NCBI GenBank assembly: GCA_048013815.1 | Contig: CM106586.1 | Span: forward strand, 13,516,001 to 13,580,000 | DNA: 64,000 nucleotides | Reading direction: 5' to 3' | From: Setoptus koraiensis | Taxonomy: Eukaryota > Arthropoda | The notes under the pieces: generated by a model | What the model saw: only the letters and a program-made list of their open reading frames with translations | Told to the model about the DNA's origin: nothing | Database searches by the model: none | In this document: piece by piece, positions 37,813-47,760 of the stretch | Layout: the number at the start of each line of letters is the position of its first letter | Position numbering within the stretch: the stretch's first letter is position 1 | Program-made: the position numbers and the translations under genes

Positions 37813-39397
37813 TTAACATCGTTCAAGTGCCACTAATTGTAGAGGCACCGGATCTTTCAAAATGTTTATGAAGAACACCGTACCTGTGCCCTCTTTGAAT
37901 CTCAATTCCTTTGGAGTGCTCTCACTTTTTCTGATCTCGTAGTTCAATATTAGTCGACAAGTAACCATTTTTATTTCAAGCATTGCCAAATAGTAGCCGA
38001 CACAGTTTCGCGGCCCCAAGCCGAATGAAGCATATTGCGCTGGATGAGGCAGCTCGCCTATGATGTCGAAACGTTCTGGCCTGAACTGGCTGGCTTCGGC
38101 GCCCCAAATGCTCTCGTCACGTTGTATTGAATAAGGTACCATGCATAATACCATTCCTTTCATTAAATTGAAACCTTTCCAATGAAAGTCTTCACATATC
38201 TCGCGTGCAGTATTGACAGGGGGCCTCAGTCTGATAGATTCTTTGATCACCCATTCTAAATATTTTGAGTTCTCTCCATCTTTTATCACTTCTTCGCGCA
38301 ATCTATCTTGAACATGCTTATCTTTTGCCAATTGCCACATCAAAGCTGTTAATGCATCACTGGTCGTATCCCAACCGGCCATCAGCATGAAAAATGTGTT
38401 CGCTAAGAGCTCTTCTCTGCTAAGTTTTTTATCATTGTACAAGTCGAGTAAAGAATGTATCATTTTTCTCTCTATTGTTTCCTTTCTTTTATTATCGACC
38501 ATCTTATTGATTATATCGTCGATGATGCCCGCTAAATAATGTACAAAGTCGTTGATCTTGAACATCCTAATCAATAACCTAACGAATGGTGTCAGTTCCT
38601 GAATATATAGTGTCCATATAACTACAGGATTTATAGCCTTCTTCATAACGTCTTTGGCACTTTCAACCAACGTGTTCTCATCCACATCATAATCAATTTG
38701 ATTCGGTTGATCAAAAGCAACATTCAAGAACGTGTCCATGACAAATATTTTGAATAAATGGTTGCAATCTATGACAACAGAACCTCTTTGGTGCATATTT
38801 GTCGCTTTCGATCTTCTCTTGAGACTGGCCATCAATTTGTCCAGACACTCTTCAACGTCCCGCTCTACATTTGCAGCTTTAAGTTTAGAGGGCCTTTGCA
38901 ATTCGATTGGTTGAAACTAGTTAGAAAACATGTCTCACCATCAATAGGAATATGGGACAAAGTACAGTTACTTACGTCATGGTGGACCCAATTGCACGAC
39001 GTGTTCTTCTCCAAATATCATCACGGGCCTGAAGAAGTGACACATCATTATGTTCACTCGGTGATCCAATATATGGTCTATTGATATGTTTGTGACTGTC
39101 TTTGACCCATATCTGATGGATGAGATCGAGATCTTTTGTGAAGATATAAGGTACTTCGCCCATGAAAGCACCATAAGTATTACCCTTCGTATAGAAGAAT
39201 TGGTTTATTCTTTCTGATCCAGATTCATAAGGTGTGTTTAGTAAATGAAGACTTCCACTTATATAACTTTTTATTTTCAAGAACGGTATCTTACTTCTTC
39301 GAATATATCTTCGAAAAATAAGATGTCTCCTGAGCACAAACATTGCAATTGCAGATAAAATAATGAATGGTGGCAGTAAAAACCACGGAATGAGCAT
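37813..39397 (-). CDS. Cytochrome P450, CYP3-clan-like, 2 exons
   Basis: Exons 38976-39397 and 37813-38893 (minus strand) give 500 residues, the standard length of a microsomal P450. These haem mono-oxygenases sit on the ER membrane and oxidise xenobiotics, lipids or hormones. Landmarks: N-terminal anchor (about residues 2-22), helix C WRRTRR (129-134), I-helix AGWDTTSD (313-320), ExxR ESIR (359-362), FRPERF (411-416) and haem loop FGLGPRNCVG with Cys438. The downstream AG after TTGCAAAG was used as acceptor because the nearer CTAG site (exon from 38916) is out of phase; the chosen junction gives STMTPSKLK, which aligns with the helix C-C' region of the family. The start is the ATG at 39397; upstream codons lack an ATG. 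The GLGPRNC loop resembles CYP3/CYP5 families, a clan call by eye. Confidence 0.93.
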
Positions 39398-41424
39398 AAT
39401 GGTTTTTTGATAGTTTTCTTCGCTACTCGAAACTTCTAATAAAGTCAAATATCCAACTCATTCATCAAATAAAATTAAGTTCTTATTTTTAAATGCAACT
39501 TTGACATTATTGCAGTAGTAGACCAAAGGAGAATTTAGGCTTCCTCTGGGAAGTTGAAATTTTTCGTTTCAAGCGAGACTGTGATTCTGATTGGTAGACG
39601 AGTAAATTACACACTAAACACGATATATTTAAATGAGACTTCGTTCTCAGTTCACAAGTAATTGGTGAGCTATATGACTTGACAGATTTTCTATTCTACA
39701 TATTTCCTATTAGCATATAGGTGATAGAAATACACTGTCAATTAGCCTCTAAGATTCTAAAAAGTTGACGCCGTCAGTAAAATATATCTTCATGACTCAC
39801 AAGGTAAACTTCCTGACGATGACGCTCGCATCTACCAAACTACTGTTTTATCTTGTTCTGCAGATCATAGAAGTAAGAAAACACCATTCTCAAATCCACG
39901 TTCTTTGTTAATCCCGAGGAAGGCGGATAATTTATGCAGCGCATATCCCCTCTGCTTTGTACGATATCTAGCGCACTAATTGAGAAATAGAGAGAACATT
40001 GAAAAAACCTGCGCGCTTCTAACCACATCTAAGGTGCGTATGAATTTATGAAAGTTGACGACAGAAACCAAGAATATTGCCAAAAGTATACTATAAAAGG
40101 ATACTTGTGAATTTTCGATCAGTGTTTTCTTTCTTCCTGCAATCTGGAAAGTTCAGAGGTAACAGTGTCCGGTGCACAGGCGTGTCATCGAGAGCGAGGT
40201 TTACCTTGTCAGCTATTTTTCGGCTTAGCTTTAAATCAAATTATTCCTGGATCAACTCTAGCCTCATGATAGCTTTTCAGTCTCTTACAAAAGATTTTGA
40301 AGAACTTTGAGCTTTGATCTACGTGGAACAGAACACATGTCGGAACTTTTTGTGATCCCAGAATATTCACGGCATCGACAAAACTCAAGAAAAACTTTAA
40401 AAGCGAGAAAGTTCAATGCCGGAAGCACTCACACTTTTGCGGCAAATCAATATAAATAGCATGGCATAATTCTATAAAAATCCAAATAGGGCGATTATCT
40501 CGATGACAAGTTGTGGATGGGGATACTTCTTCTCTTAGTCGTCTGCAAGATGAGATTTCCCTGCTAGGCCTAGAAAAAGATAGATTAATTGCTACGATGA
40601 TGCAATAGGGATATCAATTAAGTCACGAAAAATCATTGGCAACGTGCATTGTAGACCTTTTCTGGTTAGTTGTTGGGGAGCTTCTTATTTGAACTGGGAT
40701 GTCTAAAGGGGACGAGAGGTGGAAACATTTCGTGTGGAGGTCTTTTTCATAACTTTCCCGATTACAAATGTACAAATGAACAACTGTTTCGTTATAACTA
40801 ACGAAGAGAGGCCGGGCGAGCTCGCTTCAAATTTTCTTGTCAGTACTGCGAATCACACACTCCCTGGTCTCCCACACACCCTTGGTCTCCCACCTCCCAA
40901 GCCACTCCCACCACGGCAATCACGCCCCAAAGGGAACGAACGAGAACACCACAGCTGATTTTTGGGAGGGGAAAATCGAATAGGATTTTTTGCTGCATGT
41001 GGGGGAAAGCACACATTTTCTCCACTGAAACACATAGATTTCCGACAACACGATGAAGGGGAAAACTCTATGGACTTTTTTGCTGTAAAAGGGGAAAAGA
41101 GCGAAAATGCATCTGTAAAGACCGGCTCGCTCCGCTCGCCCGACCTAACAAAATAGTGATCGGGGAGGTCGGGAGGAATACCTCCTGCGATCACCAGAAC
41201 AAAAAATTGATTTAAAAAAGGCGCCAGATTACACATGTTGGCAATCAAGCTTTTGCTTGTCACATTGCATGCTCTGCTTGCTGTCAGTAATCATCACCAA
41301 CCGATATATAATTCGCTTGTACTATTATTTATTTATTTCTTGACATATTTTAATGACACCTATAATCCATCATTAGTCTAGTCGGGAATCTAGATCCAAT
41401 TGGGAAAAATCAACCTAGCAAGTC
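39398..41424. other. Non-coding region with a possible repeat element
   Basis: Two kilobases upstream of both the P450 (-) and OST48 (+) genes. The distal part (40850-41230) is unusual in composition and listed separately. The rest is AT-rich with no recognisable gene. Confidence 0.5.
40955..41200. repeat. Candidate mobile-element remnant with internal duplication and terminal stem-loop
   Basis: A segment clearly GC-richer than its neighbours. It contains two imperfect copies of a unit of about 80-90 bases: in one frame both read GEN....FFA...G.K (from about 40965 and about 41058). It ends in an inverted repeat (GTGATCG...GGGAGG at about 41155 against CCTCCTGCGATCAC ending at about 41196). 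No transposase is present, so it would be non-autonomous. The identity as a mobile element is inference. Confidence 0.35.
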
Positions 41425-42747
41425 ATGTCTGAGATAGTGCGTAGCTCGGGGCGCCAGAATCGACCGGTGAGTCTTCTCGTATACCTGGCCATATTTGCTA
41501 CATGCCTTACAGTTTTTTCAACTCATTGCACGGTGTTAGCGTCGACATTGACTACTGGGACTATACTGGTGTTGTCGGATAAACCAACTATAGTTAAAGA
41601 AACTCATTCAGATTTTTTTGCCACTTTAGAAGGACGTGGATACAAACTCGTTCATAAATCGTCCGATGATTCGACCCTTAAATTAACAAAATATGGAGAA
41701 TATCTTTACGATAATATTGTCATTATGGGCTCGAGTGTGGACAGATTCGGTGGTAGTGTAGATTTGAAAGAATTATTGAATTTTATAGACGACGGTCATA
41801 ATGTTTTACTTGCAGAGGGCAACAATCCCGGTACCGTCATACAAGAATTGGCCCGTGAGATAGGATTCGACTTCAAAAAATCTACTGCCAAACGCGAATT
41901 TACCAATACAAAATTGCGAGACATCTATCATATAATAGGCGATAGATCTAATTACCCATCAACGCCTTCATTTTCCTATTCTGGAACCCAATTAAGAATG
42001 GCCAACAGTGAGCTTACATTGGACGTACTTTCCAGCAACGCCCCTGTAGATGACACAAGTAACTCCTCGTCAAAGAGAAAAGCTACATCCAATGTACTTA
42101 TAGGCACAACTCAAGCTAGAAATAATGCCAGAGTGGTCATTTCTGGCTCTAAAGACTTTTTCAGTGACAAAGCATATAATCAATCATCAAATCAAAACAA
42201 GCTAATTGCAGATCAACTAACATCGTGGGTTTTCAAAGACAAGAGTGTTCTGCGTTTCAATGCCGTCACCCACAATAAGGTAACTCCAGTCGAAGAAACT
42301 AGCGCGGTGCAACTGCAAAGTAACGATCAGGGTTACACAATCATGGACGATATAATTTACACTATTCAGATAGAGATCTACGAAAATGGAAAATGGGGTC
42401 CATACATTGCCGATGATGTGCAGTTAGAATTTGTTAGGATAGACCCATTCGTTCGACAAACAATGACAATAGTTGACGACAAGTATGTCGCAAAGTTCAA
42501 GGTCCCTGACGTTTATGGAGTTTACAAATTCCAGGTCGATTACAAGAAAGAAGGCTTGACATATTTATTTAGTTCGACTCAAGTTTCAGTTAGGCCGTTG
42601 AAGCACACTGAGTACGAAAGGTATATATTTTCTGCTTATCCATACTATTTAAGTGCATTCCTCATGATGTTCTATCTGTATCTATTCAGTTTTGTATTTC
42701 TATATGCCAGCGAAGGCGACCAGCCCGCAAAGAGTAAATCAGACTAA
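41425..42747 (+). CDS. DDOST: OST48, 48-kDa subunit of oligosaccharyltransferase
   Basis: Single-exon frame of 440 residues, the usual family length. OST48 (Wbp1) is a non-catalytic subunit of the ER complex that transfers the dolichol-linked glycan to nascent proteins. A signal-anchor-like hydrophobic segment lies at about 16-39, then the conserved TTGTILVLSDKPTIVKETHS, YDNIVIMGSSVDRFGG, NVLLAEGNN and RVVISGSKDFFSDKAYN blocks. A single C-terminal transmembrane helix (about 407-427, YYLSAFLMMFYLYLFSFVFL) ends in a short Lys-rich cytosolic tail. The start is the first ATG. The stop codon overlaps an AATAAA (42746-42751), too close to be the functional signal; another lies at about 43096. Confidence 0.97.
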   Translation: MSEIVRSSGRQNRPVSLLVYLAIFATCLTVFSTHCTVLASTLTTGTILVLSDKPTIVKETHSDFFATLEGRGYKLVHKSSDDSTLKLTKYGEYLYDNIVIMGSSVDRFGGSVDLKELLNFIDDGHNVLLAEGNNPGTVIQELAREIGFDFKKSTAKREFTNTKLRDIYHIIGDRSNYPSTPSFSYSGTQLRMANSELTLDVLSSNAPVDDTSNSSSKRKATSNVLIGTTQARNNARVVISGSKDFFSDKAYNQSSNQNKLIADQLTSWVFKDKSVLRFNAVTHNKVTPVEETSAVQLQSNDQGYTIMDDIIYTIQIEIYENGKWGPYIADDVQLEFVRIDPFVRQTMTIVDDKYVAKFKVPDVYGVYKFQVDYKKEGLTYLFSSTQVSVRPLKHTEYERYIFSAYPYYLSAFLMMFYLYLFSFVFLYASEGDQPAKSKSD

Positions 42748-43172
42748 TAAATTAATGTCCGCTTTATTCCATTTAAAGTAGATACCTACTTACACCTAGA
42801 CCCCGCGTCTGTTCGATTCTTTCTCCATCTCTTCAAGCTGTATGTGTTTGCTAAATGAAAATGATTTTCAAACCATTTTTCGATAGAAATAGATTTTCAC
42901 TCTGTATATCAAAGTGTACTTGCGAAAGCGAGTGGAAACAGGGCAATTCGAAGGGATACATACATCCACTGGTGAATATATATATATGTGATATATATAG
43001 ATTTTACTTTTTAGAAGACAGTGTAACAATGAGATAATAGATATAGTGTGGTAAGAAAACTTTCACAAATGTCCTATCATGCTCGGTAATCCGTAATAAA
43101 ATGATACCATTAAAAAGTTTGTATGGTACGATCATAACAAAACTATTTAGGCAAGGATTGGATGAGATCAAG
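42748..43172. other. Convergent spacer between OST48 and TRAPPC1
   Basis: 425 bases holding both 3' UTRs. AATAAA-type hexamers for OST48 occur at 42746 and about 43096. An AT tract lies at 42975-43000. No gene seen. Confidence 0.5.
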
Positions 43173-43580
43173 CTAGTCTAGCTGACGATAATATTCCGTT
43201 GTCCTCTCTTTAAATAGTTTAGAATCGATTATTGAACCAGGTTTGATAACAGGATTTTTGACTACCAATTCAACATATATATCCTTGTAGAATTGTTTAA
43301 GTAATTGCTTATAAAATTCATTGGTCTTTGTCGGTTCCACTGTCACTATCAGAACTATTTTGTATGATGTGGGCAACTCCAAAACTATCAATTGGTAAGA
43401 GCTAGTTGTGTATGTCATATAATCGTTTGTTTCTTTGTAATTGGCATCAATCCTAGTGACGAATGATTTCAACGAATACAAGAAGCCGTATAATAATTTA
43501 TTCTTCTCGGGATCATCCTGATTGAGGGAGAAAATACAATCGCCACTGCGACTAAATATGCATACATTGTGCAATGGCAT
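43173..43580 (-). CDS. TRAPPC1: TRAPPC1 (Bet5), TRAPP tethering-complex subunit
   Basis: 135 residues from ATG at 43580 (MPLHNVCIF). TRAPP complexes act as exchange factors for Rab1/Ypt1 and Rab11 in ER-to-Golgi and Golgi traffic; TRAPPC1 is a core small subunit with a longin-like fold. The N-terminal PLHNVCIFSRSGDCIF, the middle LLYGFLYSLKSFVTRI, and the strongly conserved IYVELVVKNP (about residues 104-113) are diagnostic, as is the end with ELFRSRLDSY-like LFKERTTEYY. The frame is open 21 bases further upstream, but only to a TTG, so the ATG is preferred. It lies head-to-head with the MEPCE-like gene. Confidence 0.95.
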   Translation of the reverse strand: MPLHNVCIFSRSGDCIFSLNQDDPEKNKLLYGFLYSLKSFVTRIDANYKETNDYMTYTTSSYQLIVLELPTSYKIVLIVTVEPTKTNEFYKQLLKQFYKDIYVELVVKNPVIKPGSIIDSKLFKERTTEYYRQLD

Positions 43581-43918
43581 CTCCGACCCTTTGAGCCTCA
43601 AGAGCTATCTTTAATCGTTCTAGAGAATTATTTTGAATATATTTACAATAATAACAAAACAAAGAGAAGACGTTGTTTGGATGATGGATAATTTCACCTA
43701 AAAAAAGGAAGCGATCTGTCGGACATGTCCTCCAATGAGCCAGGCGCGATATTCGAAGCGGATTTTTCAATCAGCTGAGTGCGATTCTGGATTGGTGTTT
43801 GGCTCCTGTTAAAACAAAACTAAACTTTAAGGTTTCTAAACTATTGTTCTTCTATTTGCTACACGAAAATCTTTCTTTGAACTTATAATCTCAATAGATT
43901 TTTCGAATCTTGTACATC
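43581..43918. promoter_or_regulatory. Divergent intergenic promoter region of TRAPPC1 and MEPCE-like gene
   Basis: 338 bases separate the two start codons on opposite strands, so both 5' UTRs and core promoters must fit here. No TATA box can be assigned confidently. Divergent housekeeping pairs like this often share a bidirectional promoter. Confidence 0.5.
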
Positions 43919-45115
43919 ATGAGACGGAGACGCTGGATAGATTTAGCCGGATCGAATCAGAGCAGAGGCGGATCAAGTCACGCGGCAAAAAATGTTGTGG
44001 AGCATGAAAATTGTGAACGTCAAGAAACAGCCAAAACAAAAAATGAAACAGAATGTCCCAAGAAAAGGTCCACAATCAGGCAACAACTAGATAATTTAGA
44101 ATATGGTAATTACCCTAGCTACTACAAATATCGTAATAAGAACGATCCAAATGCAGGTGACAACTACGATAAGCGATTGGATCATCTCAAGAAGGAATGG
44201 TTCGAGGGCAAAGAAGTTCTAGATGTTGGATGCAATGTTGGCGACCTAACTTACTATATTGCGAAATCGTACAGACCTAAAAAGATTGTGGGTTTGGATA
44301 TCGATGAAAAATTGATCAACACAGCCACGAAAAGTTTAAATGCACATATGGATTGTTTAATAGATAGCCTTGGTGAGCTAAGGAGGCTTCGTGCCAAGAG
44401 ACAGTACCAACAGAGTGAAAATGACACTGAATTGTTATATCAGGAAGATCTGCTTCAATTTCCTTTATCCATTTATCTTAAGAATGGTCCTCTGGTTCTT
44501 AGCCAAGATTTAGATTCCAAGGAAGTCGTTGAGTACGATGTTGCCATGGATGCCGAATCTCAATCATCTGAAAACAATGGTGATCAAGATACAGTACACC
44601 AAGATGAGGCAGGCGAAAGCAATACCAAGAACGATGTTTCTTCTGTCGGAGTACCGTTGGAGAATGAATTAGTTCCTCTCCAAAGTGATCTATGTGATAA
44701 GTTTCCACATAATATTGCCTTCATTGTGCATGATTATGTTTTAGACAATGATGATCTAGTTGAACAACAAGACGCTCACTACGATGTCATATTATGCTTA
44801 AGTGTAACAAAATGGATACATCTGAATTATAGAGATGAAGGTCTGAAGCGTTTCTTCAAAAGAATATTTCTACATTTGAAACCTAACGGGGGTCGATTAA
44901 TTCTTGAGGCGCAACCATTCACTAATTATGGTCGAAGGAAAAAATTGAGCCAACGGATAAAGGATAATTACCAGAGCATTAAATTGAAACCAGAACAATT
45001 TGAGTCATTTTTGCTTAGCGATGAGATCGGGTTTTCAGCTTGTGAATACACTGGCACAACTAGTCACGCTCACTCGGGCTTTCAGAGGCCCATTCAAGTA
45101 TTTCGAAAAGATTAG
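43919..45115 (+). CDS. Bin3/MEPCE-like RNA 5'-phosphate methyltransferase
   Basis: 398 residues from ATG at 43919; three upstream in-frame codons lack an ATG. MEPCE/Bin3 enzymes methylate the gamma-phosphate of 7SK RNA with S-adenosylmethionine, stabilising the 7SK snRNP that restrains P-TEFb. The N-terminal 50 residues are basic and polar. YGNYPSYYKYR (62-72) and EVLDVGCNVGDLTYYIA (99-115) form the start of the Rossmann fold, GLDIDEKLI (125-133) is motif II, and an acidic insert of about 110 residues follows. The Bin3-specific LCLSVTKWIHLNYRDEGLK, LKPNGGRLILEAQPF and KLKPEQFESFLL blocks complete the domain. Polyadenylation signal at 45396. The insert length differs between species and fits this family. 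Confidence 0.93.
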   Translation: MRRRRWIDLAGSNQSRGGSSHAAKNVVEHENCERQETAKTKNETECPKKRSTIRQQLDNLEYGNYPSYYKYRNKNDPNAGDNYDKRLDHLKKEWFEGKEVLDVGCNVGDLTYYIAKSYRPKKIVGLDIDEKLINTATKSLNAHMDCLIDSLGELRRLRAKRQYQQSENDTELLYQEDLLQFPLSIYLKNGPLVLSQDLDSKEVVEYDVAMDAESQSSENNGDQDTVHQDEAGESNTKNDVSSVGVPLENELVPLQSDLCDKFPHNIAFIVHDYVLDNDDLVEQQDAHYDVILCLSVTKWIHLNYRDEGLKRFFKRIFLHLKPNGGRLILEAQPFTNYGRRKKLSQRIKDNYQSIKLKPEQFESFLLSDEIGFSACEYTGTTSHAHSGFQRPIQVFRKD

Positions 45116-45395
45116 ATATCAAAAGTATAAAAAGGCAGGTATTTATGGAGCTTAAAAGGCACGGATGACACAGAGTCCCGGACAATGGAAAGGACATTCA
45201 TCATTACAGATTTAAACTTATATATCTGATCTCGAAATTATCTAGCGAATCAAAAAATATCATCATTTCCAGCGGAGGATAACACCTGAATTATTGTAGA
45301 TAAACTAACGAAGATAATAGAGGCTAAGCTGTTGGGTGTATTTAATGCACCCAGACACTCACATAGTTCCTATTCCATAATACACGTACCGAACA

Positions 45396-45401
45396 AATAA
45401 A
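45396..45401 (+). promoter_or_regulatory. Polyadenylation signal of MEPCE-like gene
   Basis: AATAAA 281 bases after the stop, the first canonical hexamer downstream on this strand. Confidence 0.5.
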
Positions 45402-46137
45402 TGTATGTTGGTATTTTTGTAGTAAGCCGTTGAATTGCTGGCATGTTTATCCATACTTGCAATTGTCTATTTAGTTGGATGGCGGCCAAACAACAAATGA
45501 TGTGGGCTCAGTTGTTTTTTCATTTACTTACTGCGTGCTTTGGCCGACCATGGTGGACAAATACAATGGCTCGGGGTTGCTTATCATTGCATCCAATTAT
45601 TTTGATCCATAATTGTGTGTGTTAGTTGTGGATGACACACGATGATAGTATGATGGAGGAAGTTGGCATGCTTCCATTATGTATTGATCCACTTGAATGC
45701 CTCCAACTGTCTTATCACTCCGCTGGTCTAACCTGAGTGTCGTCCGCCTACATGTACGAGATAGTTGGTAGTTACAATTATACTATAACTGCATGAAGCA
45801 ATTACAATATGCAGTGTGCTATGTCAGCAGGGAAGGGGATCTATGCGAGGTACAAGTGATAAGGTAAAAGTTATGGTTACAGTTGCCCAGAGAGATAAGT
45901 TTTGTTTTGTTTTGTTGCGTATAGGGCGGTACACGTATCTAGATAAGTAATGCAAGCTCGCAAGAATTAGTCACCTATATTTATCTAGGCCTTACACTAG
46001 ACGGGGCACACAGTAATTAGACAGTTAGTCCGGGGTAGTATATTTGTAAACATGGTCTTGTTAGCTGTCGCTACATGTGTCGCGATGACATTTCCGTGCC
46101 CATCGGTGCTAGCGTCATCAGCGGCACGGGCAGCCGA

Positions 46138-46177
46138 CTGGTATCAACAACTAGGCTGGTATCAACAACTAGGCTGG
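46138..46177. repeat. 18-bp perfect tandem duplication
   Basis: CTGGTATCAACAACTAGG occurs twice in direct succession (46138-46155 and 46156-46173), followed by the first four bases of a third copy. Confidence 0.9.
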
Positions 46178-47663
46178 TAGCTCTGGAATATGCAACTAAT
46201 TTCTTTTCATAATCTCTTAAAGTGGCCGAGCAGCTTATCTTGGTCACTTCCTCTATCCGTTATTGTCTTGCGCCGGGCAAATTTACTTTCGCTACTGGCC
46301 ACTAGTAGCTAGTGTGCACTAACTAACTATGTTAACGTCGCAAACATTAATATATATTTAGAAAGCGAGACTGTGGCTGGGCAGACGAGAATTGGTCGAT
46401 AGAGAGCGAGAGAGAGAGAGGGCGGGGGGAGAAACAGTACTCGTTCATGCAATCATAATCCAATCTTATATGTTACGTTATGTCACTGCCGCGAGATATA
46501 TCACCGAGATATAAATTTTTTACCACTTCCATTTAGGCAGCGACTACAAGCAACGCTGCGCGTCCTCATTGCAACAACTAAGTCGCGAATAACACCGACA
46601 ACAACAAAAACAACAACAACAACGAAAACAGCAGCGACCACGTCAAGTATAAATATACTCATGCAACTCTTCATGAGTATAGATATCATAAGTGCTTATC
46701 ATACATCACCACCAGTGTGTAGTCGCTTGCTAGATGGTCGCCGGCAACAGATCACGTTGGACTGGATGATCGGTTGGCATTCAGTCACAATGATGAATAT
46801 CTGGGCCAGTGTCGTGGTCGTGGTGCTCTCGCCGGCACTCACTAATCTGAGTAAGTGGCACACTGGGCCCCAACACTACTCGTGATGCTCGTGAGCTTGT
46901 GAGCCCAACCGTGCCGCCACTGTCGCTAGTGTCGCTGGCGGATTTGCGAACGAGGGGGGCTCGCAATTGGCGGATAGTGATCGAACAAGGCCCAATCATT
47001 AGCGCTCATGAGAGCAAGTGCGAGCACCGGAGGTTGCCTTTGTAAGGTGTGCTGCCGATGTGTTGTATTGTGTGTGCAAAAATAAAGGGCACCAACACAC
47101 ACACACACAATTACATTACAATATCAATTTATTAGCGCGTGAATTTTGTGGCAAACGGACACGAACGACACACAGGTGACTTTAAATTGGATCAGACAAT
47201 GCAGCGCCTACAAATCAGTGCGTGCCGAGACCATCAACTAGACAAATCAGCGCAGCCCGTCAATGCGACAACTTGTGTAACAAGCTTGCCGAGCTTCGTG
47301 AGCTGGCCAATGGTGGTAAGTGGCGCGACAAATTATCAGCTATATAGCTGTATAGTTTTCGTTAGATTATAGCTAGATTTTGGGAGCAGCTCGGTTGTGT
47401 TATTCATGACAGCGTCATGATGAGGGTCATTGCGTGCGTTCACGTTGTAGATTGTACGATTGCCGATTGTGTTTGCACGATCGCCGATGGTTTTGTATGA
47501 TATGACAATATTTCAATAATGAAAAGACATGACATTCAGTTGCGACAACTGCTGTTGATAATACAACTGCTCACAATGGAGAGAGACATTTGGTGGCGAG
47601 AGGTTGACGAGAGATTTGGTCGGGCGTTGAGTCGGGCACGGTCGTGCGTTTGGCGCGCGTTAC

Positions 47664-47760
47664 AGACCGTTACACCGTGCAACGGTTACACCGTGCAACG
47701 GTTACACCGTGCAACGGTTACATCGTCCAACGGTTAGACCGTCCAACGGTTAGACGGTTT
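47664..47760. repeat. 16-bp tandem array of Myb-like sites
   Basis: A unit close to CCGTGCAACGGTTACA repeats with a strict 16-base period. CAACGG cores begin at 47680, 47696, 47712, 47728 and 47744, and CCGTTA on the other strand precedes them at 47667. YAACGG is the classical Myb recognition core. The last two units carry substitutions (GTCC for GTGC, GA for CA), so the array is ageing, yet the cores are intact. Confidence 0.85.

Noticed and set aside
47664..47760. CRISPR-like array
   Set aside because: Repeats are contiguous with no unique spacers and the period is 16 bases in an animal nuclear context; it is a simple tandem repeat.
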